A stretch of DNA of 64,000 nucleotides from Adenophora triphylla var. japonica (taxonomy: Eukaryota > Streptophyta > Magnoliopsida > Asterales > Campanulaceae): the NCBI GenBank assembly GCA_022495995.1, contig JAFEMH010001352.1, forward strand, positions 1-64,000. Reading direction: 5' to 3'. Below, piece by piece: positions 43,948 to 55,495 of this stretch (within the stretch, counting starts at the first letter, position 1; every line of letters starts with the position of its first letter). Position numbers and translations under genes: made by a program. The notes beneath the pieces are model-generated. The model was not told the DNA's origin, did not search any database, and worked only from the letters and a program-made list of their open reading frames with translations.

Positions 43948-45393
43948 TGATATGACATAATTTATACTATATATTTCCTATGTTTCTGTCCCTATAATTC
44001 TTTATTTTCATGTATTTAGTATAGGTTTGATGTAATTTGAGTGAAATATGTATTGAGAGGATTTAGTGAAATTTTATTGTAATCTGAGGGTTCTTGGTTG
44101 TTTTATTTCATATTCGGATGTAATATTCTCAAGAAGTAAAAGTCAAGCAAAAAGGGGATCAAGATTGTGAAGATGAAGACTGTTTTGTAGAAATTTGAGT
44201 AATCCAGGGACCAAACTGTAATTATGGAAAACTGGGGAGTAAACTGAAAATATAAAGTTCAGGGGAGAAATTGCAAATCTGGAAATTTGAGGGACTAAAC
44301 TGCAAAGCTGGAAAGTGTAGTGACCAAAGTGAAAAGCTAAAATTTGGATTGACAACAAAGGGCACGAATGGTGCTGAGAATCACGAGTAGTGCTCTTTCT
44401 CAGCACGATTGAATTTATTTGCACGAGTCGTGAAACGAATCCATTCCTCGGTTGACTTTGAAGACTTTCTTTATTTTCCTTTTTCAATTCCTGGCTTGTT
44501 TGGGAAAGCCTTTTCCTTTTTATTTATTTTCTTTTTCTTTTCCTTTTATGTTTAGGTTTTTAGGGTGGAAGTATATATACTTCCTTTTAGAAAATATTTG
44601 GGGTTCCAACTTTTATTTTTCCTTGGGAGATTTATTATTGTTCATGGAGAACTAAACCTTTTTGCTTTTGAATTAATTATTGGAACCGTTCTTGAATTCA
44701 ATTGAGGTTAATTTCTTTTCATCTCTTTTATCCTATTTATATTTTCTTCTGTTATTGATTGATTGAATTGATTTCTAGGGTTTTACAATTAGGCCAATTG
44801 TTGAATCTTGGTTATTGATTTATTGCTAGAATCCCCTATAATTGTGTCAATTTAGGGTTTCACAAGTAGCAACTCTATAGTCCATGCATGTGTCATGGTG
44901 GATTGTGAAGTAGAAGAAAATAAACAATTATCTAATTGAAATAACATTAGAAAGTGTTCTCGATCTTAATCTCTTAAATCGGTAATCAATTGGTGTTGTA
45001 AATCTAGACTGTGTCAGTTAGGTTTAAATATTGATTAGGGTTATTAATGAGTGTGTCACTGCTATTAACTAATATCAAAGAAAGAGATAGAGGTTGGAAT
45101 ACATCTCGTGATCGAGTGAATAGTGTGAAATTGAAAAGAGTTGACCGATGATATTTGAATGATAGACGGGGAAAATAATTGATCCAAAGTGTTTTTCCTT
45201 AATTGTTTACAACCTAGTTTTTATTCCCGTCTTAGAAATTAATCAAAATCAAGCTTAGACCCCCAAATTGGTCTGCGACTATTACATAAACAAATAACTG
45301 TTCTTCAGTGGATCGACCCTGGACTTGTCCTTGCTGCAGTTTTGTAGCCGAGTCTTGGTAAGTAATTTGTAGGCGTGCGACTTTAGCCTATCA
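43948..45393 (+). mobile_element. 3' LTR of the Athila-type/TR-GAG element (1,446 bp)
   Basis: It starts TGATATGACATAATT after the polypurine tract and ends TTTAGCCTATCA, giving TGATA/TATCA ends. GTATATATACTTCC near 44,568 is a possible TATA region, and GATCGACCCTGG near 45,312 is typical of the R/U5 end of this group. At 45,394 the sequence changes to the extra ORF of copia 2, so the element inserted there. Its other LTR and target duplication are not in the window. Confidence 0.85.
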
Positions 45394-46235
45394 CCTTGGC
45401 TTTTGAGGAGACAAATGAGATTGAGTGTGCCATATAGTTAAGCATAGAAAACAATGGGTTTATTACTCCAGTATTGGTTGTTTCTTCTGATGATAAGATT
45501 GTTAAGATGATTGCCTCCCCAACTGGTCCCACTCCTTCAACCGATCAAGCCCCTCTAACCGATGCTCCCTCTCCGACGATCCCTCTGTCAACCGATCTTC
45601 CCATGACTGATCTGCCCTCAACCAATGCTCCCTCTCCACTTGAAGCAACAGTACTATCAGTTAATGCCTTAGAAGATGCTGATCTCCAAAGGCCAACCGT
45701 TGTGAATGACTTGATAGAATTACATGATGCACTAATTGCTGGACTATCTAAGTCCAATCAGGATGAGGAAGGAAAAAGAATGACCAGGGTTGAGACTGGA
45801 TTTGCCAAGGCTATAGGCAATTTTGTTGAAAGGCTAAATGAAAAAGATGCGACCATAATTGATCTTGTTAAAGAATTTACCAACTCAACAAATGTCAACA
45901 AGAAATTATGTGATGAATCCATAGTAGTTTAGTCAAACCTTGTTGAAGCCACTGAAGAGATGAAGAAAGCCAATCAGAAGATCCGTGACCTATCTACACA
46001 ACTCAAAGATTCACAAACGGAGCTAGACAAGGTCAAATCCCAAAATGAGATTCTAATGAAGCTTGCAAGTGGTAAGTCTAGAAAGTCAGAGAAGAAGAAG
46101 AGGAAGAGAGAAGAAAGGAAAGAGAAGGAAGCAAGGGAAGCCAAAAGATCAAAGTCTGAACCGTTTGTATCAGCTACAACTTTTTCAAAGGACAAGGACC
46201 CCTCAATCGATCCTGCTCCTGGTGATGATTTATAG
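45394..46235 (+). pseudogene. 3' end of the extra ORF of a second copia element ('copia 2')
   Basis: Plus-strand frames 45,474-45,932 and 45,960-46,235 are one reading frame with a single TAG. They encode a proline/threonine-rich stretch with repeated PxTDxP, then VVNDLIELHDALIAGLSKSN, a helical region, and a coiled coil (IRDLSTQLKDSQTELDKVKS) ending in a lysine/glutamate/arginine-rich tail. The end of the copia 1 extra ORF (25,090-25,600, minus strand) matches it in order and motif. The stop is two bases before the LTR at 46,238. The 5' part is cut off by the TR-GAG element. Confidence 0.7.
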
Positions 46236-47315
46236 AATGTAACCGATGAAATATATGTCTTATCCTGCTCATCAACCGGTTGCAGCTTTTTAATCAATGA
46301 GAATCTCTTTCCCTCAACCTTGTTCATTTTAAAGTTTAATATTTGCTTTATTGAATTTCCTTTATATTTTTATGAATAACTTCACTACAACTAACTCTTT
46401 CAATTTGCAGGTTATTTCATTTCCCCATTTCCTTTAGTTTATCTCTTTTTCATTATATAGATTTTCATAGGTTACATCAAGTTCTCACTTAACTTAGGGA
46501 ATGACAAAATTAAAAGATAAACTATTGATCATTCTTTTACTAAGTTAAGATAGATGTATACTTAGAATGATTGGACTTAAGCAATTAGGAGTAGATTGTT
46601 AGTCAAATATACGTATAGTTTAGGAATTGCTTAATTCCAATCATTAAATCATTATTGAGGACCCCTAATTTAACAGACTACTTAGAATTTTTTATGTACC
46701 CTTAGAATCCCATTAGTGCTAGTGCCTGTGTTTTATACTTATATTTTCTCAAAGATTGAAGACTTGAAAACCTTTAAGTTTTCCAAAGACGATATTGATT
46801 TACTTTTTCAACTTGCCAAGGCCTTAACCGGGTGCATCCCTTAACCGGTCATGCCCTTAGCCGTTCAACCACTCAACCGGTTGGGTCAGTCAGCCGGTTA
46901 TGCTTCTCAGTTGCTGCAATCAGTCAAGCTTCTTCAACAAGTTTTCATCAGTTGACCCAGCATTAATTGCTCTCACCTACTTAGCCTATTACTTAGTTAA
47001 TGTTGGTAGAACAGTTGCTATGAAGACTTTGCTGCCGCCTTGTCAGTAACTACTTCAAGTAATGTTCAAGTTACCAGTACTAACAACAACTTATTTACCC
47101 AGTGAAAAATTCAAATATGGTTGTACTTCAAATCTAAAGCATTCAATGCAGAAGATATTTTCATTTAATGCTTGTCAGACCAAGTCATCCTTTAAACCTC
47201 TTCAAAGACAACAACTCCATTTGAAGACACTATAAATACCTTCCTTAAAGCATTGAGCAGGGTTAGTGCATTGAAGACTTTGAGAGTGAGAATGTCAAGA
47301 CACTACAAGAAAACT

Positions 47316-47830
47316 GCCAAATAGCGACGAAAATTAGCGACGGACCAAATTCTGTCGCTATTAGCAACGGAATAGCGACGGAATAACGACGGAAGCAAAA
47401 TAAAACGAAAAAATCAGCTACCGACGGATTTAGCGACAGGCAAGAATCTGTCACTAATCTGTCTCAATAGTGGCTCCAAAAAAGTCCGTCCATTTTAGCG
47501 ACGGATTTAGCGACAGAATAACGACGGATAACAAATTTTTAACGACGGATTTTTTCTGTCGCTATATAAATAAAAAAATAAATAAATATTTTCTATTTTT
47601 AAAATTAGTGATGGATTTTACAAAAATAAATTACCGACGGATATATTCTGTCGCTAAATAATAAAAATATAAAAAAAATTTCTTTTTAAAATACCGACGG
47701 ATTTAGTGATGGAATTTACAAAAATAAATTACTAATGGATATAATTTGTCGCTAAATAATAAAAAATAAAAAATATTTCTCTTTTTAAAATACCGATGGG
47801 ATAGCGACGGAAATAGCAAAGAAAATTGTT
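47316..47830. repeat. Left subterminal repeat region of the CACTA element
   Basis: About 15 copies of GCGACGGA or close variants (ACGACGGA, ACCGACGGAT, GTGATGGA) in both orientations within 500 bp, some as hairpins such as TAGCGACAGAATAACGACGG with nearby CTGTCGCTA. Presumed transposase-binding sites. Confidence 0.75.
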
Positions 47831-47859
47831 TTTTTTTAAAAAAATAACTTTTTTTCTAA

Positions 47860-48710
47860 CTTTTTTATATAACTTTTTGAAAAATAAGTTCAATACTAAA
47901 AAATGTCCAAAATATTTATTTCTATTTATAAAAAATAAAAAAAACTATACATTTATAAATAAAAATTGAAGGATTTTACCTGTACCTGATTTCTTTATTA
48001 TAATTTCATTTGTTTAGTTTTTTTCTATCTTTTTATATAACTTTTTGAAAAAAAAAACTTCAATACTAAAAATGTCCAAAATATTTATTTATAATCATAA
48101 AAAATAAAAAAAAACTATACATTTATAAATAAAAATTAAAGAATTTTACCCGTCCCTGATTTCTTTATTATACTTTCATTTGTTTATTTTTTCTAACTTT
48201 TTTATATAACTTTTTGAAAAAAAAAACTTCAATACTAAAAAATGTCCAAAATATTTATTTATATTCATAAAAAATAAAAAAATATATACATTTATAAATA
48301 AAAATTAAAGAATTTTACCCGTCCCTTATTTCTTCATTATACTTTCATTTGTTTATTTTTTTTAACTTTTTATATAACTGTTTGAAAAAAAAACTTCAAT
48401 ACTAAAATATGTCCAAAATATTTATTTATATTCATAAAAAATAAAAAAAATATACATTTATAAATAAAAATTAAAGAATTTTACCCATCCCTGATTTCTT
48501 TAATATACTTTAATTTTTTTAGTTTTTTCTAACATTTTTATATAACTTTTTGAAAAAAAACTTCAATACTAAAAATGTCCAAAATATTTATTTATATTCA
48601 TAAAAAATAAAAAAAACTATACATTTATAAATAAAAATTAAAGAATTTTACCCATTCCTGATTTCTTTATTATACTTTCATTTGTTTATTTTTTTTCTCA
48701 AATAATTTTT
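47860..48710. repeat. ~165-bp AT-rich tandem array (five units)
   Basis: Each unit contains TATATAACTTTTTGAAAAA, TTCAATACTAAAAATGTCCA, AAATATTTATTTATA, ACATTTATAAATAAAAATTA and AGAATTTTACCCGTCCCTGA. Units begin near 47,866, 48,029, 48,197, 48,364 and 48,533 and differ by a few percent and by homopolymer lengths. Confidence 0.85.
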
Positions 48711-48894
48711 TAATCTATAAAAAAAATAAAAAATAAAAAAATATATGCTATTGTCCGTCCCTCTTTTTTTCTTTTATATACTTATTTTTTTTTAAAAAAA
48801 TCTTAACTTTTTTTATGTAACATTTTAAAAAAAAATCACTACTTAACAACTTCTCAAGTAATTTTTTTTATTCAAAAAAAGAAAAAAAAATAAA

Positions 48895-50320
48895 AATAAA
48901 GTATATAGGGTATAGTATATAGGATATAGTATATATGGTATAGAGTATACGATATAGTATATAGGGTATAGGGTATAGTATATAGGGTATAGGGTATATA
49001 GTATAGGGTATAGTATATAGGGTATAGGGTATAGAGTGTAGGGTATAGGGTATAGGGTATAGGGTATAGAGTGTAGGGTATAGGGTATAAGGTATAGGGT
49101 ATAGGGTATAGGGTATAGTATATAGGGTATAGAGTGTAGGGTATAGTGTATAGGTTATAAGGTATAGGGTATAGTATATAGAGTATAGGGTATAGTATAT
49201 AGAGTTTAGAGTATAGGGTATAGGGCATAGGGTATAGTATATAGGGTTTAGAGTATAGGATATAGTATATAGGGTATAGGGTATAGTATATAGGGTTTAG
49301 AGTATAGGATATAGTATATAGGGTATAGGGTATAGTATAGAGGGTATGGGGTATAGGGTATAGTATATAGGGTATAGAGTGTAGGGTATAGGGTATAGTT
49401 ATAGGGTATATTATATAGGGTATAGGGTATAGTATATAGGATATATGGTATATGGTATAGGGCATAGGTTATAGTATATAGGGTATAGAGTATATGATAT
49501 AGTATATAGGGTGTAGGGTATAGTATATAGGGTATAGAGTATAGGGTATAGTATATAGTATATAGGGTATAGGGTATAGTATATAGGGTATATGATATAG
49601 TATATAGGGTATAGAGTATAGGGTATATTATATAGGGTATAGGGTATAGTATATAGTATATAGAGTATAGAGTATAGGGTATAGGATATAGGGTATAGTA
49701 TATAGGGTATAGTATATAGGATATAGGGTATAGTATATAGGGTGTAGGGTATAGGGTATAGAGTGTAGGGTATAGGGTATAGGATATAGGGTATAGTATA
49801 TAGGGTATAGGGTATAGTATATAGGGTATAGAGTATAGGGTATATTATATAGGGTATAGGGTATAGTATATAGTATATAGAGTATAGAGTATAGGGTATA
49901 GGATATAGGGTATAGTATATAGGGTATAGTATATAGGGTATAGGGTATAGTATATAGGGTATAGTATATAGGATATAGGGTATAGTATATAGGGTGTAGG
50001 GTATAGGGTATAGAGTGTAGGATATAGGGTATAAGGTATAGGATATAGGGTATAGGGTATAGTATATATGGTATAGAGTATAGGGTATCGGATATAGGGT
50101 ATAGTATATAAGGTATAGAGTATAGGGTATGGGGTATAGGGTATAGGGTATAGTATATAGGGTATATGGTATAGTATATAGAGTATAGTATATAGGGTAT
50201 AGAGTATATGATATAGTATATAGGGTTTAGGGTTTAGTATATAGGGTATAGGGTATAGTATATGGGTATAGGATATATGGTATAGTATATAGGGTATAGG
50301 GTATATTATATAGGGTATAG
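48895..50320. repeat. TATAGGG-type minisatellite (~1.4 kb) resembling degenerate telomere repeat
   Basis: Heptamers TATAGGG mixed with TATAGTA, TATAGAG and TATAGAA give a long array without coding content. TATAGGG differs by one base from the plant telomere heptamer TTTAGGG, and near 50,221-50,236 the array contains TAGGGTTTAGGGTTTAG, a true telomere-type stretch. Higher-order blocks repeat (for example the block near 49,620-49,740 recurs near 49,830-49,960). The long minus-strand frame across it (IPYTLYP repeats) is a repeat artefact. Confidence 0.92.
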
Positions 50321-51775
50321 TTATTATTGTTGTTCTAAAGTATTTTTTTTCTAATTTATAACTATTATCATTATTTCTAACATGTATTATTCAATTATTA
50401 CTTATTATTAATAATTTATAATATTAGTAATGATACTTTTTCTAGATATTTACTTATTTTATTACTAATTACTATTACTATTATAATTATTTAATATTTT
50501 TATTTTTTTCAATTATTATTATGAGATAATATTATTTTATAGTTTAAATTATTATTATTATTATTAATAATTATTTTTATTAATTATTATAATCATGAAG
50601 AAATACAAGTATTCATATGGATCATTATCCAAGCAACATCTTCACCATTAAATGCATCACATCCAATGGTCCAAATTCATCCCATAAAAACAAAAACACA
50701 CTTTCAGTTGATTGGCCCTCTAATATTCACATGGATTATCAATAAATCAATCTACACCATTAATCATTTTCAAATCTAATGGTCCTAATTCACTCACTTT
50801 CACTAAACAAAACCCTACCCACCTCTCAAACAATGCCTCCCTTATCTCTCCCATTCTTCTCTCTCTTACTCTTCTCTGTCTTGCTCTTCTCTTCAACCGG
50901 CCGTCGTTCAACGCCTACCCGTCTCCCAACCTTTTTCCAACTTCCCCTTCATCGTCTCCGGCGAGGGCGACCCCAACGCCGTCTTCTTCTCTCTCTCCCC
51001 AACCGGCCGGCGTTGATTTGGAGCAAGCCGAAATCTAGAAATTAATGTCAGAATCATCTGAAATGCCATCCTCAACATCTTCTTCGCCACAACAATAGGT
51101 AGATCTGGTTATAGTAGCTACCTCTTTCTCCTTCTCTCTTTCCCCACACTCCGTCTCTCCGTCATCTCTCCATCATCTTCTCCGACGACAGCTATCGAAT
51201 GGTGTTTCTTAAATTTCATTTTGATTTCTTCAATCTCTCCACACACTCCATCTCTCTCTCTCAGATTTGATTTTGCCCCATTATTGATTTTTGTTTCTTC
51301 AATCTCTCCACACAACATCAAGCCGGTAAGGCTGCCCCAACGCCGTCTTCCTCCTCCGCCGCCGGTCCTTCTCTTTTCTCTGCCTCCGGTCCTTCGCCAC
51401 AGATCTGGGTATAGTTTGATTTTTGAATGTGATTGTTGATTTAGTTTGATTTTTCAGAAACATACACACTCATATCTGGGTGTATGTATGTAGATCTGAG
51501 TGTATTGAGTGTATGTATGTTTCTATGGGTGGTGGTGGTGGTGGTTGTGGTGGTTGTGGATGGTGGTGGATAGTGGTGGAGCAAAGTGTAACTTTTGAAA
51601 AATGTAAGGATTGATTTGAATATAAGAAAAGTTAAGTAATTGATTTGAGAATTAAAAAGTTAAGGGACTGATTTGAGAATTAAAAAGTTAAGGGACAGAT
51701 TTGAGAATAAGAAATGTTAAGGAACTGGTTTGGAAAAAAAAAGGCTAAGGGACTGATTTTTAATTAAAATATTTA
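50321..51775 (+). other. CACTA interior: AT-rich stretch, CT-rich leader-like segment and short repeats
   Basis: 50,330-50,600 is very AT-rich. From about 50,615 the composition looks like a plant 5' UTR: CT-rich runs (CTCTCTCTTACTCTTCTCTG), ATG codons and small frames (50,779-51,045 and 51,221-51,439) with no recognised domain. GGTGGTGGTGGTGGTTGTGG near 51,527 is a microsatellite, and AAGTTAAGGGACTGATTTGA units repeat at about 51,610-51,760. It may be a captured gene start, but I have no homologue. Confidence 0.4.
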
Positions 51776-51944
<169 letters not shown>

Positions 51945-51949
51945 AATGT

Positions 51950-52320
51950 CAATTTAGCGACGGATATATTTTTCGGTAAATCCCTCGATAATTTGGTATA
52001 TATAAAAAAGAAAATTTAAAAAAATTAATAAAATTGTGAAAATATGAAATAAATTTTAGCGATGGAAATTTCCGTCGTTACATCTGTCGCTAATACAATC
52101 AAAATCGGTCGTCCCTTTCTCAACATTAGCGATGGATTTTTTGTGTTTAACAACGGAATAATTCGTCGTTAATTTAACGACGGCCCAAAAATCTGTCGAT
52201 GTCATTTAGCGATAAGGGTTTTAACGACGGAAAATTTCTGTCGCTAATCCGTCGGTAAATGCCTTTAGCGACGGATTTTTCCTCTTTAGCGTCGGAAATT
52301 TCCGTCGCTAAAACGTGATT
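51950..52320. repeat. Right subterminal repeat region of the CACTA element
   Basis: About a dozen copies of GCGACGGA or variants and their complements, with inverted pairs such as GCGATGGAAATTTCCGTCG. Mirrors the left subterminal region. Confidence 0.75.
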
Positions 52321-52921
52321 TTCTTGTAGTGAGAACTGCAAGTGCTCAATCATTTAAGTTCAAGAAAATCAGTCCTTATATTCACTAGAACATTTATTAG
52401 GACAAACACTGTGCATACTCAATCAATTCTTGTAAGTGTTCCCAACAAGAATACGTGTGGAACACATTGATTGATCACACTACACACCCAAGAGAAATCA
52501 GTTCAGTTTGTGAAATCATCTCTTGAAAACACCTGGTCAAACTTGTAACACAATCCATTAGTGATTACTTTCTTTTAGGCAGCTTTGAATCATAAACCTT
52601 GCAACTTGTAATATAATAGTGACATTAATAGTGCACCTTTTCACAAATCCAAGTATTGACCAAACTTGGTTGAAGACGTAGTAGTTATTTAACACTGTGA
52701 ACCTCTCCAAACAATTATGTCTCCTTTGTTTGTGTTTGCTCATTTTATATTACCTTATAATCGGTTGAACTCTATCACCGGTTACAACCCTTTGAATACT
52801 TAATTGCTTTGTTTTGTACTTTCTATTGGAATATAATTTGCATGATCTTTTAACTTACCTGAAAATCATCTTACTTTACCGATCATTTGTGTGAGTAAAC
52901 CAGTAACAAATTATACATCGC

Positions 52922-54163
52922 TGAAATTACCCTGATCCGGCTCACGCGAGGGCCCTGGCATCTCGCTGCTTGGTCGAGGAGGTGTCTCGCTGCATTTTTG
53001 CTTGTAGAGTCGCCACGCCGTTTTGATTTAGCCCAAAACATTGAAAAAATACTTAGTTTAAAAACTGTTATTGTGTGATGAGATTTTTGAGTTCGGAGGT
53101 CAGATTACTCCTCGGGAAGGGCATAGTAAATGCGCATCCGAGTCGCCTCGTAAAAACGAGTCTTTCGGTACCCCTTCTTTCTTTAAATGTTGTGTCTGTG
53201 TATGTGCTTTTAAAAATGCATGTTGTATATAATGTCTACATCGTACACTATGTATTGAAATAGTAATGGAAGGAAGCCTTACCAATGTTGGTTCGTGTCT
53301 GTCTTCCACGGGGGAATAGTGTTTGAGTGTTGAATAGTATTTCGGGACGGATCGGGATGGTGTCGGGACGTGCCGGTGTCTGCGGATAGAGTTTCGGCGT
53401 GCCTTGGGATTGTCAGGTATCGTTGACTGGACTCAGGCAGAGGTTCGTCGTGCGTCAGGATTATCGGTTGCGCTCGGGCAGCGTTCCGGCGTGCGTCGGG
53501 ATCGTCGGTTGTGCTCGAAAAGGGTCGGGACACCTCGGGATGGACCAGAATGCCTCGGGATGGATTGGCAGGGCTTCGGGATGGATCGACAAGGCTTCGG
53601 AATGCCTCGGGAGCGCCTCGGGGCAGCTCGGGAGCATCTCAGGAGCACTCGGCAGTGCTCGGCAGGGCTTCAGAGTATCATGAGGGGCCTCAGAATGCCC
53701 CAGAGGGAACCGAAAGGGACTAGGATTGCCCCAAAGGGTCATAGAAAGGCTGCCTGAAGGTTGGGAGAGAGGAGAGGAGAGAAGAGGGAGGTGTGAAAAT
53801 TATGAGGGGGGAGCCCTCTATTTATAGGGTCCAAATTCTGACAAGGTTTGTCGCACGACACTGGCAACCATTACCATTTTTTTGGTTTTCCTGGATTTAA
53901 GGGAATGTTGTGGACTTTAAGGGGATTTTGTAATTATGATGTCTGGAAGCAAAGTGGTCCGTACGGACTGATCATGCTTTTCCAAATTTTCCAAAATTCC
54001 CAAAAAGTCCTTTGCACTTTTTTATCCCAAAAAGGCCCCCCCTTTGTTTGGTTGGTGGGTTTTAGGGTTTTTGAAGGCTACGGGTGTTCGAGATCACGTT
54101 TGTGTGAGTCTGCGGTGTTTCCCGTGCATCGAATGAGGAGTGATCCAGATTGGGATACTTACA
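52922..54163 (-). repeat. 3' LTR of Tat copy 2 (1,242 bp)
   Basis: On the minus strand it starts TGTAAGTATCCCAATC at 54,163 and ends GGGTAATTTCA at 52,922. TATAAATAG reads on the minus strand at 53,826-53,818. The polypurine tract GAGGGGCTTC precedes the start (54,164-54,173 inverted). It is the full-length version of the copy 1 LTR. Confidence 0.9.
53818..53968 (-). promoter_or_regulatory. LTR promoter of Tat copy 2: one GTCCGTACGGAC palindrome and TATA box
   Basis: The 12-bp perfect palindrome is at 53,957-53,968, about 130 bp upstream of the TATA box (53,818-53,826) in the element's direction. That spacing matches one of the four palindromes in the copy 1 LTR. The TATA-proximal palindrome of copy 1 is absent here. 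Confidence 0.6.
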
Positions 54164-55200
54164 GAAGCCCCTCGACGACGTCACTTACGGAGGAAGTGGG
54201 GTCGTCGATAAGATAAGGGTCCTGATCTGGATCGCGTGCTGGGCAAGGATGTGACCATGTAGGTCGGTTTGTGAGGACGTGGAAGTGTCCTGTTGTGATG
54301 TGATCGCTAAGGTCGGCTGTGAGGATATGGGGGTATCCTATTGTGTGACCATTTAAGTCAGTTATGAGGACATGGTGGTGTCATGATGTGATGTGACCAC
54401 TGAGGTCGGCTGTAAGGACATGGTGGTATCCTATTGTGTGACTGCTAAGGTTGGCTGTGAGGACATGGTGGTGTCCTGTGGGTGACCGTTTAGGTCGGTT
54501 GGCTGGACCTTTGACAGGATTCCTACATATCCCTAGCGAGAATCAAGCCTGATCGTAGTTCGAAAGAGGTGTAATCGTGAGTGTATGCGGGTGTGGTGGT
54601 GCCCTAAGGTGATGCGACCGCCGAGGTCAGTTGTGAGGACATGGTGGTGTCCTAGGATGATGCGACCGCCGAGGTCGATTGCGAGGGTGTGGTGGCATCC
54701 TAAGGATGATGGGACCGCCGAGGTCGATTGTGGGGACGTGGTGGCGTCCTAAGTGATGTGACCGTCGAGGTCGATTGTGAGGACATTGTGGCATCCTAAG
54801 GATGATGTGACTGTCGAGGTCGATTGTGAGGACGTTGTGGCGTCCTAAGGTTTTTGTCCGCTGGGGAAAGGTTGGACTTACGATGACTGCCGATGTTTAT
54901 CTGCTGGGGATGCGTGGTCTTGTACGGGTTTTCAAAAATTCCCGTTTGAGTTTTTGTCCGCTGAGGAAGGGGTTTCGGGCTTACTTTGATGGCCGGTGTT
55001 TGGTTCACCATTTTGTGGGCAAGGTTCGGGCTTACAATGACGGCCGGGGGAATGACTTGTTTGTTGTGAAGGCGTTTGTGCCTTGGGATGTAGGTTTGAA
55101 GACTTTTTGGCACCTTGGGATTTGTTTTACCGTTTAGTGGGCGACGTTTGGGCTTACGATGATGGCCGATGTTAGTTTGGTTGGGTGAAGGACCAAACTA
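54164..55200 (-). repeat. Tandem repeat region preceding the 3' LTR (Tat copy 2)
   Basis: About 55-bp units combining GGACATGGTGGTGTCCTA with GACCGCCGAGGTCG recur some dozen times between 54,240 and 54,860. Units with GGGCTTACNATGACGGCC follow to about 55,165. These correspond to the arrays of copy 1 but with different copy numbers. The GATTCCTACATATCCCTAG block near 54,520 matches copy 1 and the 39.7 kb family. No supported ORF. Confidence 0.75.
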
Positions 55201-55285
55201 CATTAAATCTGCTGAAAAAGGCCTTTGGATGGCCAGGGGCAAAGATTATAAGGGCAAAAGGGTAATCTTGCCAGGAGATGCAAAG

Positions 55286-55332
55286 TGGTTCGCACGGATA
55301 CACTTCCTTTGCAAAGTGGTCCGCACGGACTG
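55286..55332 (+). promoter_or_regulatory. Palindromes upstream of the antisense PMD gene (copy 2)
   Basis: GGTTCGCACGGAT (55,287-55,299, decayed) and GGTCCGCACGGAC (55,318-55,330, both arms intact, centre CA instead of TA) lie 166-209 bp before the start codon at 55,496. Both carry the GCAAAGTGG-type flank seen at the perfect copies in copy 1. The changes are C/T and G/A type. Confidence 0.5.
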
Positions 55333-55495
55333 GCAAGGGAATTTGATTTTCCCATATTCAGATCAGGCCTCAGCAATGACGCCATTCCTCCATCTTCATC
55401 TTCTGTCGAGCGAAAAAGAGAGAGAGGGAGAGAAAAATTGATTTTTGTTCAAAATTTCCTAGGGAATAATTCCGAGTTTGCTTGAATTCCTTGTC

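Noticed and set aside
48872..49465. Minus-strand 197-codon frame of IPYTLYP repeats
   Set aside because: It is the translation of the TATAGGG minisatellite; the unit length happens to avoid stops.
48895..50320. Functional telomere or chromosome end
   Set aside because: The array is internal to a CACTA element and mostly TATAGGG, not TTTAGGG.
50779..51045. Secreted protein with leucine-rich start
   Set aside because: The apparent signal peptide comes from CT-rich leader-like DNA; there is no homologue or downstream domain.
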